Shown: piece after piece, positions 5,971-14,352 of the stretch | How positions within the stretch are numbered: the first letter of the stretch is position 1 | Layout of the letters: every line of letters starts with the position of its first letter | Virus record (IMG/VR): IMGVR_UViG_3300013372_001471 | Location: 1-64,000 of that record | DNA: 64,000 nucleotides | Origin: a virus | Strand: one strand, 5' to 3' | Program-made: the position numbers and the translations under genes | The notes under the pieces: generated by a model | Databases searched by the model: none | What the model was told of the DNA's origin: nothing | Seen by the model: only the letters and a program-made list of their open reading frames with translations

Positions 5971-6987
5971 TTAATTCTGTTTATTATTATTTTTCCAAAA
6001 AGAATATATCCCCTTGTCTAACTCATAGTTTTCCCAAATAAATTGTTCTCTCATTGGTTGAGACTTTGCCCATTCCCACATAAGTTTCAATCCTTCATCA
6101 AGGAGAGTCTTATCTTCATAATCAAGTAATTTAACAGACTTGTCCCATGTTGGATGTGCATATTTTACCTCATGTCTTGGTTCAAGATAGACTGTTTGAC
6201 AATAGCCCGTTACTGAACATAATACATCATTGGCAAAGTTAATGGTCTGTTCATGCGTTCCACCGAGATTTATTATCTCCTTTGAAGCCCTTTTATCAAC
6301 AGCAGCTTTCCAAAGTGGTTCGAGACAATCATCTATGTAACTAAATGCACGAACTTGTTTACCATCACCATATATTGTCATAGGTTTATTATTAAGTATC
6401 TGATACATCCATATACCTAATACATTCCTATACTTATCCCAAATGTTTTGTTTAACACCATAAACATTATGTGGTCTTATTATACACCAATCTAATCCGT
6501 GTTGTTCTCCTGCAATCTGTATGTCTTGTTCGCATGCAAACTTAGCAACACCATACGGATCTATTGGTGTGGGTTGATGTGCTTCATCAAATGGTGGCGT
6601 TCCATGACCATATACTGCCATAGTTGATGTGAATACCAATCTTTTTATATCATGTTTAATACAGTTGTTTACAATGTTGGCGGTTGCCAATAGATTATTC
6701 TCATAATTGAAACAACGGATGAATGGTGATAATCCTTCAGCGGCATAAGCTGCCATGTGATATACATAAGTTGGTTTGTGTTTATCAAATATATCATCTA
6801 TACCTTTTCTATCAACACAATCAACCCCATAGAATATAGCATTAGGGTTTACATTATCAATGTAACCGCCGGATAAGTTATCCACAATAACAACATCGTA
6901 TTCTGGTTTGTTTTCTATTATCCAATCAGCCATTCGTGAGCCAATTAAACCTGCACCACCGGTAATCAATACAGTTTCTTTATTCAT
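5971..6987 (-). CDS. NAD-dependent nucleotide-sugar epimerase/dehydratase
   Basis: A 338-residue extended SDR enzyme. The Rossmann motif TGGAGLIGS is at residues 9-16 and the catalytic Tyr-x-x-x-Lys is YGVAK (145-149), with the upstream STMAVYG serine strand. It resembles UDP-glucose 4-epimerase/dTDP-glucose dehydratase-type proteins; the pattern does not allow the substrate to be fixed, and I see no reason to call it GDP-fucose synthase. It is the last gene of the glycan operon and overlaps the gene before it by 8 bases. AAGGA precedes the ATG. Confidence 0.8.
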   Translation of the reverse strand: MNKETVLITGGAGLIGSRMADWIIENKPEYDVVIVDNLSGGYIDNVNPNAIFYGVDCVDRKGIDDIFDKHKPTYVYHMAAYAAEGLSPFIRCFNYENNLLATANIVNNCIKHDIKRLVFTSTMAVYGHGTPPFDEAHQPTPIDPYGVAKFACEQDIQIAGEQHGLDWCIIRPHNVYGVKQNIWDKYRNVLGIWMYQILNNKPMTIYGDGKQVRAFSYIDDCLEPLWKAAVDKRASKEIINLGGTHEQTINFANDVLCSVTGYCQTVYLEPRHEVKYAHPTWDKSVKLLDYEDKTLLDEGLKLMWEWAKSQPMREQFIWENYELDKGIYSFWKNNNKQN

Positions 6988-7768
6988 ATCGTATTCCTTG
7001 AATTACATTTCCTTTTGGTGAATGAGAGTTTTCTTTTGTTCTGAATGGATTGAAGCCCCATTTGTATTTGAATGTTTCGGCGGCATCCCTTTCACTTTCT
7101 TTGAACCTATCTCCTTCAGATCCATTCTTTGTTGCCATGCTTCCGAAGTGATAGAAATTCAATTTTCTACTTCTTAAAAAGTTACATCCAATCAATTCTA
7201 ATTTCAAAAAGAAATCCCAATCACAAATGAAAGGTGAATTGTATATGGTATCGAACCCACCAACGGCCATATAGTATTTCTTCTGCATAATAAATGGAAA
7301 TATCTCACCGTCTTCTGTTAATAAATTTTCTCTATGATTTTGTTCTTCTTCTGTATATCGTTTGAAATCGAAATCATCTACACCGCCAAAGTTAAGTGTA
7401 ACGAAATTAAATATACTTGGCGTTCTTTCAATTTGATTTGGTGTTATTACTAACTTATCTTCAAAGTCTTTTTCGAGAATACTATCCCAATCTTTTGGAA
7501 AAACATTATCATCATTTACTATCAACATCCATTCATTTGTTGCATTGTATGTTCCAACATTAAGTGCATACTGCATACCAGAGTTTTGTTCCAATGGTAT
7601 GAAAGAAACTCGGTTACTATATTCTTCAATGATGTGTTGCGTTTCTTCAACGAAGCCATCTATGACAACTATTATTTCATTGTTATACTTTTGATTTTCC
7701 AATGCAGACTTCAAACAAATATCTAAACACTTTGGATTTCTGTATGAGGGTATTATTACTGAAATCAT
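6980..7768 (-). CDS. GT2-family glycosyltransferase
   Basis: The 262-residue product starts MISVIIPSYRNPKCLDICLKSALE, the typical GT-A family 2 entrance, with IVVIDGF and a metal-binding DDN (VNDDNVFPKDWD) at about residue 85. A later GGFD...FICDWDFFLKLE is the usual acceptor-side GGFDE-like and ED/WDF region. I chose the ATG at 7768, which forms ATGA with the upstream stop and has GGAGC before it; a longer frame reaches 7801. It transfers a sugar from a nucleotide donor; donor and acceptor are unknown. Confidence 0.85.
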   Translation of the reverse strand: MISVIIPSYRNPKCLDICLKSALENQKYNNEIIVVIDGFVEETQHIIEEYSNRVSFIPLEQNSGMQYALNVGTYNATNEWMLIVNDDNVFPKDWDSILEKDFEDKLVITPNQIERTPSIFNFVTLNFGGVDDFDFKRYTEEEQNHRENLLTEDGEIFPFIMQKKYYMAVGGFDTIYNSPFICDWDFFLKLELIGCNFLRSRKLNFYHFGSMATKNGSEGDRFKESERDAAETFKYKWGFNPFRTKENSHSPKGNVIQGIRYE

Positions 7769-8463
7769 ATTTTGCTCCAATCTGTTAGGGGTGATAACCA
7801 AGCAGTTTCACCGTGAGTTGAATAACCAGGCATGGGTGTCATCAGAGCAACACCATTATCTCTTAATTCTAAAAACATATCAAAGTCTCTTGGGTAGTGC
7901 CCCATGTTTGTCCATTTCCTTAAAATACTTTCATCGCGTTTCAACGATTTAACTTTACCAGCAAATGTCATGGTAGTGCTGTTTGCCAATTTCCAATGAC
8001 AACTTTTTGAAAGATATACCTTTGTAACTTCACCACCATCTTCATCAACAAATTTATTTCCACCACGAACTGCCGGTATGTATTTATCAGGATGGTCATA
8101 AAGACTTACATAATCTGCACCGAGTTCTATTCCTTCGTTAATTATATCAATTGAATTTGATTTATGAAGATAATCATTTTCCAAGAAATATACAAGCAAA
8201 TTTTCATCTTGTTCTAATGCCCAATCTAGTGCAAGATTGAATGTTCCCGCACCATGACCAACAGAAACTATTTTAACACCATCAACATATTTCAATATCA
8301 TTTCTTTTGTAGTATCTGAAACATTGTCTGCAATAACATGAAAATTATCTTTACCAAATACTTCAACTGCATTTCTTAAACAGTTTTCGTTTGTTATGTA
8401 ATCTGGTTTAACTTTACTATAACCAGCATCTGATATTCTGTAAACTACTTTTGTATTACTCAT
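7765..8463 (-). CDS. Putative GT-A-fold glycosyltransferase
   Basis: The 232-residue product begins MSNTKVVYRISDAGYSKVKPDYITNENCL. It has a GHGAGTFNLALDWALEQDENLLVYFLENDYLHK stretch in which a GT-A-like helix is followed by an acidic END that could serve as the DxD metal site. Later parts (VYLSKSCHWKLANSTTMTF) are not diagnostic. It lies between GT2 and GT10 genes and overlaps both, so a transferase role is likely from context. AGGA precedes the ATG at 8463. Confidence 0.55.
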   Translation of the reverse strand: MSNTKVVYRISDAGYSKVKPDYITNENCLRNAVEVFGKDNFHVIADNVSDTTKEMILKYVDGVKIVSVGHGAGTFNLALDWALEQDENLLVYFLENDYLHKSNSIDIINEGIELGADYVSLYDHPDKYIPAVRGGNKFVDEDGGEVTKVYLSKSCHWKLANSTTMTFAGKVKSLKRDESILRKWTNMGHYPRDFDMFLELRDNGVALMTPMPGYSTHGETAWLSPLTDWSKI

Positions 8464-9326
8464 TTTGTTCCTATTAAATCTTTGATACCATTTTCCCAAA
8501 GCATATCACCAAGTGATATGTATTTCTTTGCTTCTTCAAAGTTGTGTCTTATTGCATCGATTCTGCTGTTGTAAAACTCCTCTGTGAACATACCACTTAA
8601 AAATTTCTCAAATAAATCATCACAGTCTTTGAAGAAAATGATACCATCTTTATCGAACATATCAAGATAGGATGTATCTTTATTTGTCCAGTAAATTGGA
8701 ATACAACCACATAACATAGAATCTAATATCTTTTCAGAAAAGAATACGTCATCTTCATTTTCTATCACCAATTCAAATCTATAATCTTTTAATCCCAAAA
8801 ACTTACTATTGAAATCGGGATTAACATATTCAATTATTGGTTCTAAAAGAGAGGACTGTCTATTTCGTATTTCATGCCTAAGATTATGACCAGGCATATA
8901 ATTTTTATGAGACATTATACAAGTTATATTACCTGTCTTTGGATAAATGTTCCATTCTTCTGGACGAATAAGTGTTCTCGCACCACCTGGAAAATACTTA
9001 AACTTTTCAGGATTTGGTGAATCCAATCCAAAGTCTTTATAGGTGCTGAATATCAAATCAAAATGTTCTTGGTTGTCTAATACGAACTGGTAATGCCATT
9101 GTGCAAGAACTCTCGGTTCTACCAAAACTGCAATCTTATATTTTATATCATCGCGTTTTATATCCTGCATACATGGAGAATCCCAACAATCTATCCATAT
9201 AGCAATATCTTGCATTTCATATGGTGTCCAATGTAAATACTTACTTGGAAAACACGGCCATTGTTCTGCAATCTCTTTATCGCCATAGTTTCCAGGATTG
9301 CACATAAATGCCTTTAATCTGTCCAT
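8460..9326 (-). CDS. GT10-family (fucosyltransferase-like) glycosyltransferase
   Basis: A 288-residue GT-B protein. The C-terminal half carries the GT10 signature YRFELVIENEDD...FFSEKILDSMLCGCIPIYW at about residues 182-213, corresponding to the F-x-x-x-FENS...EK...G-x-IP-x-x-x motif of alpha-1,3/4-fucosyltransferases. These use GDP-fucose, and the gene directly upstream encodes GDP-mannose 4,6-dehydratase, which makes the GDP-fucose precursor. The donor could also be another GDP-6-deoxyhexose. The start at 9326 (spacing six from GGAGG) overlaps the upstream stop; ATG 9329 is an alternative. Confidence 0.8.
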   Translation of the reverse strand: MDRLKAFMCNPGNYGDKEIAEQWPCFPSKYLHWTPYEMQDIAIWIDCWDSPCMQDIKRDDIKYKIAVLVEPRVLAQWHYQFVLDNQEHFDLIFSTYKDFGLDSPNPEKFKYFPGGARTLIRPEEWNIYPKTGNITCIMSHKNYMPGHNLRHEIRNRQSSLLEPIIEYVNPDFNSKFLGLKDYRFELVIENEDDVFFSEKILDSMLCGCIPIYWTNKDTSYLDMFDKDGIIFFKDCDDLFEKFLSGMFTEEFYNSRIDAIRHNFEEAKKYISLGDMLWENGIKDLIGTK

Positions 9327-10306
9327 CATCTGCCTCCCAAAAAAGACATCCAATGATGTATCATTTCATCCATAGTTCCGTTAAAGGTGTATTCGGGCTT
9401 CCACCCTAATATCTTTCTTATGCGGGATGAATCACCTTTTAGATAAGGCAATTCTTCAGGTCTTAAAAACTTTTCATCTTGAATAACATAATCGCGATAA
9501 TCCAATTCCAATTTACCAAAAACGTATTCACACATCTCTCTAACGGAACGAGTTTCACCTGTTGCAACTACCCAATCATCTGGAGTATCTTGTTGTAATA
9601 TCATATGCATAGCCCTAACATAATCTTTTGAATGACCCCAATCTCTATATGAATCCAGATTACCTAATACCAATTTATCTTCTAATCCTAATTTTATTTT
9701 AACAGCAGTCTTTACAACTTTATTAGTTACAAAATTAGATCCACGTCTTGGTGATTCGTGATTAAAAAGAATACCGTTACTTGCATGTAAATTATATGCA
9801 TTTCTATAATTACGAACAATGTTGAATCCAAAAACCTTTGAACACCCATAAGGAGAAACTGGCTTCATTGGCGTTGTTTCTCTTTGAAATCCATCGTCAT
9901 CAACCGAACTACCAAACATTTCAGATGAAGATGCTTGATAAAATTTTGCATTAGGACATATTCTCCGGTAAGCATCCAGTATATTTAAGACACCAACTGC
10001 ATTAGTTTGAACAGTAAATTGTGGAATGTCATAACTTACTCTGACATGAGATTGGGCAGCAAGGTTGTATATTTCATCCGGCATAATATCCGCCAATAAT
10101 CTTTCCATACTAGATTGATCCAACAAGTCCCCATAGAATACTTTTATATCTTCATTTCCACCAGATAGACGGCTCTGTTGATGTTCCGGAACAGAGTTTC
10201 TTCTAATCATCCCATATACATCATAATCAAGTCCAACAAGATATTCTGCAAGATATGAACCGTCTTGTCCACCTATTCCAGTTATGAACGCCTTTTTCTT
10301 ACTCAT
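9326..10306 (-). CDS. gmd: GDP-mannose 4,6-dehydratase
   Basis: A 326-residue extended SDR enzyme. TGIGGQDGSYLAEYL (residues 9-23), RRNSVP, HVRVSYDIPQFT, the SSSEMFG strand and YGCSK (153-157) are close to the Gmd family. The enzyme converts GDP-mannose to GDP-4-keto-6-deoxymannose, the common precursor of GDP-fucose, GDP-rhamnose and GDP-perosamine. It is a little shorter than typical bacterial Gmd (about 340-370). It precedes a GT10 transferase and follows a DegT-like aminotransferase. No GDP-fucose synthase is recognisable, so the later steps would be supplied by the host or by a less obvious gene here. Confidence 0.9.
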   Translation of the reverse strand: MSKKKAFITGIGGQDGSYLAEYLVGLDYDVYGMIRRNSVPEHQQSRLSGGNEDIKVFYGDLLDQSSMERLLADIMPDEIYNLAAQSHVRVSYDIPQFTVQTNAVGVLNILDAYRRICPNAKFYQASSSEMFGSSVDDDGFQRETTPMKPVSPYGCSKVFGFNIVRNYRNAYNLHASNGILFNHESPRRGSNFVTNKVVKTAVKIKLGLEDKLVLGNLDSYRDWGHSKDYVRAMHMILQQDTPDDWVVATGETRSVREMCEYVFGKLELDYRDYVIQDEKFLRPEELPYLKGDSSRIRKILGWKPEYTFNGTMDEMIHHWMSFLGGR

Positions 10307-10320
10307 ATTATTTTCCTATG

Positions 10321-10908
10321 TTATTTTTTGAATACTTCCATTTCAGTTAAATCTGGCCAATCCGATACAACCCATTGTCTCGGTTGTGTTTCTATTGCAG
10401 TTGGTAACTTATCCAATCCAAGTTTTGCAGTTTCGGGTGTCATATAATAATGATAACCAATCGTTGATATATTTTGTTCTCGCCAAGGAATAACGGGTAA
10501 TCTACCATCATAAGACATTTTCTTTATTTCAATAGCAGCATCTTCATCATCAAGTAAAATAATACCACCCCTACCCAATGATAAATGTTTTTGATATTGA
10601 AAACTAATACCCATCATTGTATTTGGTATGTAACTATTTTGTTTCCATAATACAGCAGCATCTACAATTCTATCTGTTACATAATAATAGTCTAACCAAT
10701 CTTCATCACGCCATTCCAATTCTATATTCAATTTACTAGCAAGGAATGGAATTGAAATATATGTGTGTTTCGGAACTGAAATTTTATTTACATCAGTATA
10801 ACGAAGAGCGAGTTCAATACCATGTGTGCAACTATCAACTGCGATTGCAAATGGTGCACCAAAAAACTTTGCAACTTCTTTTTCAAACTCTTGAACTATC
10901 TGAAACAT
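10321..10908 (-). CDS. Miniature DegT/DnrJ/EryC1-type sugar aminotransferase
   Basis: Only 195 residues, about half of the usual 370. It retains the beginning of the PLP-binding large domain (FEKEVAKFFGAPFAIAVDSCTHGIELALR) and the lysine region SFQYQKHLSLGRGGIILLDD, in which Lys107 occupies the position of the PLP Schiff-base lysine before the conserved G-x-GG. The small C-terminal domain is nearly missing and replaced by a short tail. It could be a reduced but active enzyme, a partner subunit, or inactive. With Gmd next door, GDP-perosamine formation is one possibility. The gene is open and tightly packed, so it is unlikely to be simple decay. Confidence 0.65.
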   Translation of the reverse strand: MFQIVQEFEKEVAKFFGAPFAIAVDSCTHGIELALRYTDVNKISVPKHTYISIPFLASKLNIELEWRDEDWLDYYYVTDRIVDAAVLWKQNSYIPNTMMGISFQYQKHLSLGRGGIILLDDEDAAIEIKKMSYDGRLPVIPWREQNISTIGYHYYMTPETAKLGLDKLPTAIETQPRQWVVSDWPDLTEMEVFKK

Positions 10909-10916
10909 ATTACACC

Positions 10917-11825
10917 TTATTTTAATTTTTCTTTTAGATATGTTTTTATATTGTTATTATCATTACACCATTTGGTTGCATACTTTGCCTTTGTTTTCTC
11001 ACTAAACATTGGATGGTAGTATTGTTCACATCCACCAAAGAAATAATGAATGGCTTGTGTTAATCTTGTTTTATTCAAATCGGTAACACCTTCAATGTTT
11101 GAACCACCATGTAACATATTTGCAGCCCATATAAGAGCTTGACCTTTTTTTAGTTTTACAATATATGGATCAACACCACTATTTTCAATCAATGATTGTA
11201 TAAATGTTTCATATTCTCTATATGTAACTGCCTCACCATTTTCTATTGTATCTGGATGTGGTAATTTCAAATTATGATACTCATATGTTGGCCACTTATG
11301 ACTACCCGGAACTATCTTTAATGAACCGTTTGTTTCATCCACATCTTCAAACGCGACCCAAACACCACACATCCACAGACTAGGAACCGTATGAAAATGT
11401 ATAACATCACTATGCATAGGTTGGTTGCTTCCCTTAATAAAGTTTATTGTTGAAAACGGAAACGGCTCTTTACAATATAGAGTTGTCAATGCTTCAATTA
11501 TTTTAGGATGTAATGTAAGTTTAGCAATTTCATCACTTCTTTTCCATTGTTCAAAAATTCTTTTTGTATCGGTATATGTGAAATGATCTGCATGAAAAAC
11601 CGTTGAGTCACTATTCAGAGCATCATACATATCATGTAATATCGGTGTTATATCATCGTCTGTTAAATTTAGGTCAATGATAGCATATCCCTTCTCATAA
11701 AAATGTTTGCACATATCTTTTTGTTCTGGTGTTAAATCACAATTATCCAAAAGACTATAAAAGAATGGCGACTCTATCCAAGGAATGTCAAGTGCATCCT
11801 TATCTTTGAAATACTTTTCACTCAT
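10917..11825 (-). CDS. Phytanoyl-CoA dioxygenase-like Fe(II)/2-oxoglutarate oxygenase
   Basis: A 302-residue protein with the facial triad of this family: His138-x-Asp140 in MHSDVIHFH, and His239 in NMLHGGSN, plus Arg254 positioned for 2-oxoglutarate. The core GVWVAFEDVDETNGSLKIVPGSHKWP is diagnostic of the PhyH family. Members hydroxylate lipids, small molecules or sugar-linked groups. In this operon, between an acyltransferase and an aminotransferase, it probably modifies the glycan or its acyl decoration (inference). It overlaps the acyltransferase gene upstream by 8 bases. Confidence 0.85.
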   Translation of the reverse strand: MSEKYFKDKDALDIPWIESPFFYSLLDNCDLTPEQKDMCKHFYEKGYAIIDLNLTDDDITPILHDMYDALNSDSTVFHADHFTYTDTKRIFEQWKRSDEIAKLTLHPKIIEALTTLYCKEPFPFSTINFIKGSNQPMHSDVIHFHTVPSLWMCGVWVAFEDVDETNGSLKIVPGSHKWPTYEYHNLKLPHPDTIENGEAVTYREYETFIQSLIENSGVDPYIVKLKKGQALIWAANMLHGGSNIEGVTDLNKTRLTQAIHYFFGGCEQYYHPMFSEKTKAKYATKWCNDNNNIKTYLKEKLK

Positions 11826-12357
11826 AATTTTCTCCTAATAACTCTTTAGCACTTTCTAAAATTCTATTCTTATCTCTAATTTTTATTGGTCTAGCAGGAC
11901 TACCAGCATATATCATCCAAGGTTCTGTATCCTTTGTTACAACAGAATTTGCACCAACAATACTACCTTCACCAAGAGTAACGCCTGGTAGAACACTACA
12001 ATTCACCCCAAGAGTTGAAAACCTTTTGAATGTTACTGGTAAGTTTACAACAGTTCTATGTTCAATCGGAACAACGGGAGAAATAAGACCTTGACTGAAA
12101 TCATCGGTTGCACAAACTATTCTTCCACCGGAACCTATATTTGTAAAATCTTCCATTATTAGTTTAGCAGATGCACCACCAATGATTGAAACACTTGGAG
12201 CAATGTGTATGTAGTTTCCCAAAATTGCCTGTGTTGAAATATATGTCCACATATCTATTGCAATGTGATTTCCAATCTCAACTAATTCCGGTCTAGTTAT
12301 TATACATTGTTCGTGTATACGAACATCTGTTCCATATTTTTTTAATCTATCTAACAT
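11818..12357 (-). CDS. Hexapeptide-repeat (left-handed beta helix) acyltransferase
   Basis: A 179-residue protein composed of hexapeptide turns (NHIAIDMWTYIS..., LGNYIHIAPSVSIIGGASA, FSTLGVNCSVLPGVTLGEGSIVGANSVVTKD) ending with the typical YAGSPARPIKIR. This is the WbbJ/PerB/NeuD-like O- or N-acetyltransferase class that uses acetyl-CoA on nucleotide sugars or glycans. No other domain is present. Together with Gmd and the aminotransferase it could make an N-acetylated amino-6-deoxy sugar, but the acceptor is not shown. It is followed by a four-base gap to the ketoacyl synthase gene stop. Confidence 0.85.
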   Translation of the reverse strand: MLDRLKKYGTDVRIHEQCIITRPELVEIGNHIAIDMWTYISTQAILGNYIHIAPSVSIIGGASAKLIMEDFTNIGSGGRIVCATDDFSQGLISPVVPIEHRTVVNLPVTFKRFSTLGVNCSVLPGVTLGEGSIVGANSVVTKDTEPWMIYAGSPARPIKIRDKNRILESAKELLGENYE

Positions 12358-12360
12358 AAA

Positions 12361-13305
12361 TCAATCCGCATTGTTTATCAATATAGAACCCCATGCCCAT
12401 CCAGAACCTATTGCAGTTAAAATTATTTTATCACCTTTGTCTATTTCTCCACCCTTAATTGCCTCGTCAAGTGCAATAGGAATTGATGCACCTGCAATGT
12501 TTGCATATTTGTGCATAACAGTTTTAACTTTTTCCATAGGTAGTCCAACTTCTTTAGCAACAATTTTTAATATGTTTATACTTGGTTGATGTGGGACTAA
12601 CATTTTAATTTCAGAAACATCCGTATTTGTTTTTTCCAAAACACTTTTGATTGATGGGGGTAATACTTCTATTGCCTGATCCCAAACTTGTTTACCAATC
12701 ATGTTGAACGTTTCACCTGGATTAAGATTAAATCCTGTCATTCCTGTTCCTGATCCATTTGCTAGTATTTCAGAATACAGCCAACCATTTTCGGATTTAC
12801 CCAACAAAACTGCTCCTGCACCATCACCAAAGAATACAGAGTGTTTGTGATCCCAATCTGTTATTTTAGAATAAGCTTCGGTTGCAATAACGAGAACATT
12901 ATTATACACACCACTACTGATAAATGTAGCACCGATAGTTAATGCATAAACAAATCCAGAACAAACCGCATTTATATCAAATGCTGGCACATTCTTTTTT
13001 ATACCGAGTTTGTTATGTATTATACAGGCAGTTGATGGTGATATTTTTTCAGGACTTGAAGTTGCAACTATTATCAAATCTAAATCTTCTTTATCCACAC
13101 CGGAACTCTCCAATACAGACAATGCAACTTTCAATCCCATATCAGACGGTAATTCATTTTCAACAACACGTCTTTCATCTATCCCAAGTTTTTCTTTTAC
13201 CCATTCGTGAGTAGTATCTACTCTCGATTCAATTTCATAATTGGTAACAATCTTTTCAGGAAGATAAGAACTTGTGCCCTTTATTTTAACATTTTCAAAT
13301 TTCAT
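12361..13305 (-). CDS. 3-oxoacyl-ACP synthase III-like ketosynthase (FabH family)
   Basis: A 314-residue thiolase-fold enzyme the same length as FabH. The catalytic triad is intact: Cys115 (INAVCSGF), His239 (VPHQPSIN) and Asn269 (KYANIAGAS). GDGAGAVLLG and the final GSGWAWGSILI are typical. FabH-like enzymes condense an acyl-CoA with malonyl-ACP, but members in sugar operons can act as acyl-transfer enzymes. Its place beside a hexapeptide acyltransferase, a 2-oxoglutarate oxygenase and a cupin suggests an acylated sugar. It overlaps the cupin gene (ATGA). A complete KAS III in a phage is uncommon. Confidence 0.85.
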   Translation of the reverse strand: MKFENVKIKGTSSYLPEKIVTNYEIESRVDTTHEWVKEKLGIDERRVVENELPSDMGLKVALSVLESSGVDKEDLDLIIVATSSPEKISPSTACIIHNKLGIKKNVPAFDINAVCSGFVYALTIGATFISSGVYNNVLVIATEAYSKITDWDHKHSVFFGDGAGAVLLGKSENGWLYSEILANGSGTGMTGFNLNPGETFNMIGKQVWDQAIEVLPPSIKSVLEKTNTDVSEIKMLVPHQPSINILKIVAKEVGLPMEKVKTVMHKYANIAGASIPIALDEAIKGGEIDKGDKIILTAIGSGWAWGSILINNAD

Positions 13306-13721
13306 TCTTTCTCCAAGAAAACTTTATCAAGTTTCTGCCCCTCATATGGTCCAGTTTTGTATTCATATACAAATGTATCATCTTCAAGAATATAATAGTT
13401 GTGTCCACCTTCAAGTGTAAAACTTGCATCACCAGGATAAAGAATTGGCTCAGCTATAACTACATCATCAATATCATATAAAATACATTTCACACTACCA
13501 CGAACAACTATCCAACTTTCTTGTGCAATAACATTGCGTGTTCTTTCTTTCCAAATATGTTTATGTGGTTTGAAAGTTTTACCTTCTTCCATTTGTAGTA
13601 TAGAACATTGTATGAATTGATTTTCCTCAACAATGTCTTGTCTACCTGGTTTGAAATCTTCTTTACGAACAATAATGTGAAGCAGTTTTTCTGGCTCAAC
13701 CTTTGAGTATATTTTCTCCAT
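13302..13721 (-). CDS. Cupin-fold protein (WbuC-like)
   Basis: A 139-residue beta-rich protein. PHKHIWKERTRNVIAQESWIVVRGSVKCILYDIDD fits the cupin motif 1 region with two His (KPHKH) and a Glu further on; YPGDASFTLEGGHNYYILED resembles motif 2 with a His. WbuC-type cupins occur in O-antigen operons, with unknown activity. The operon context (KAS III, oxygenase, acyltransferase) agrees. Metal binding is plausible; the reaction is unknown. Confidence 0.6.
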   Translation of the reverse strand: MEKIYSKVEPEKLLHIIVRKEDFKPGRQDIVEENQFIQCSILQMEEGKTFKPHKHIWKERTRNVIAQESWIVVRGSVKCILYDIDDVVIAEPILYPGDASFTLEGGHNYYILEDDTFVYEYKTGPYEGQKLDKVFLEKE

Positions 13722-13722
13722 T

Positions 13723-14352
13723 TCAATTATCCTCTAATCTTTTCAAAATAGTCATTCTATATTCGGTATCATATCCTTTAACAATGGACCAATTGTGGTT
13801 ACTTTGTAAGAAATCAATGATTGTGTCTTCAACATAATTTAAGTTGCCGGAAGTATTCTGTAATAAATCCTCTCTCATATTCGAGACAAACTTATTATCA
13901 TTTATTACAATATATTTTTTAACCATACTCTGGATTGATGATATGGTTTCTGATAAATTATTAACGGTATTATCGGTATGTATGAAAACCATATCTACTA
14001 TTTCACCAATATCTAAAAACGGTGGTCTTACTATTACTTCAAAAGAAATACCACAGTATTTTGAAATATCATTTAGGTAATATATTTTCTTATTCATTTT
14101 ATCCAACCAAATGGATCTAAATGATTTTTCTAAACCGTTTTTATTTGATAACAAACCATTTATCATGCACCATGAGAATGTTATTTTATCATCGGGATGT
14201 ATAGTTATTAACTCAACAATGTTATTACATTCTTCTGACAAAGAACTCAATGTATTACAATAAGGAAATGTATCTATGTCAGACATGCAAACATTAAAAA
14301 ACTTTTCAGTAATTATTTTATTCGATATGATTTCTTTGTTATCCATTATCAC
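13723..14352 (-). CDS. Putative SAM-methyltransferase-like protein
   Basis: A 209-residue protein lacking a clear glycine-rich SAM motif. The order of a VDMVFIHTDNTVNN strand-turn (possible motif IV), a SSIQSMVKKYIVINDN helix-strand and a final YRMTILKR strand recalls class I methyltransferases of the Methyltransf_24/CmcI-like type, but this is weak. It is inside the glycan operon and its GTG start forms GTGA with the upstream stop; an ATG at 14346 is an alternative. Treat it as an unknown glycan-operon gene. Confidence 0.4.
   Translation of the reverse strand: MIMDNKEIISNKIITEKFFNVCMSDIDTFPYCNTLSSLSEECNNIVELITIHPDDKITFSWCMINGLLSNKNGLEKSFRSIWLDKMNKKIYYLNDISKYCGISFEVIVRPPFLDIGEIVDMVFIHTDNTVNNLSETISSIQSMVKKYIVINDNKFVSNMREDLLQNTSGNLNYVEDTIIDFLQSNHNWSIVKGYDTEYRMTILKRLEDN

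Noticed and set aside
5971-6987. Reading the epimerase as GDP-fucose synthase to complete the fucose pathway
   Set aside because: The sequence resembles UDP-glucose 4-epimerase/dehydratase-type enzymes and I saw no feature specific to GDP-fucose synthase, so the pathway was left incomplete.
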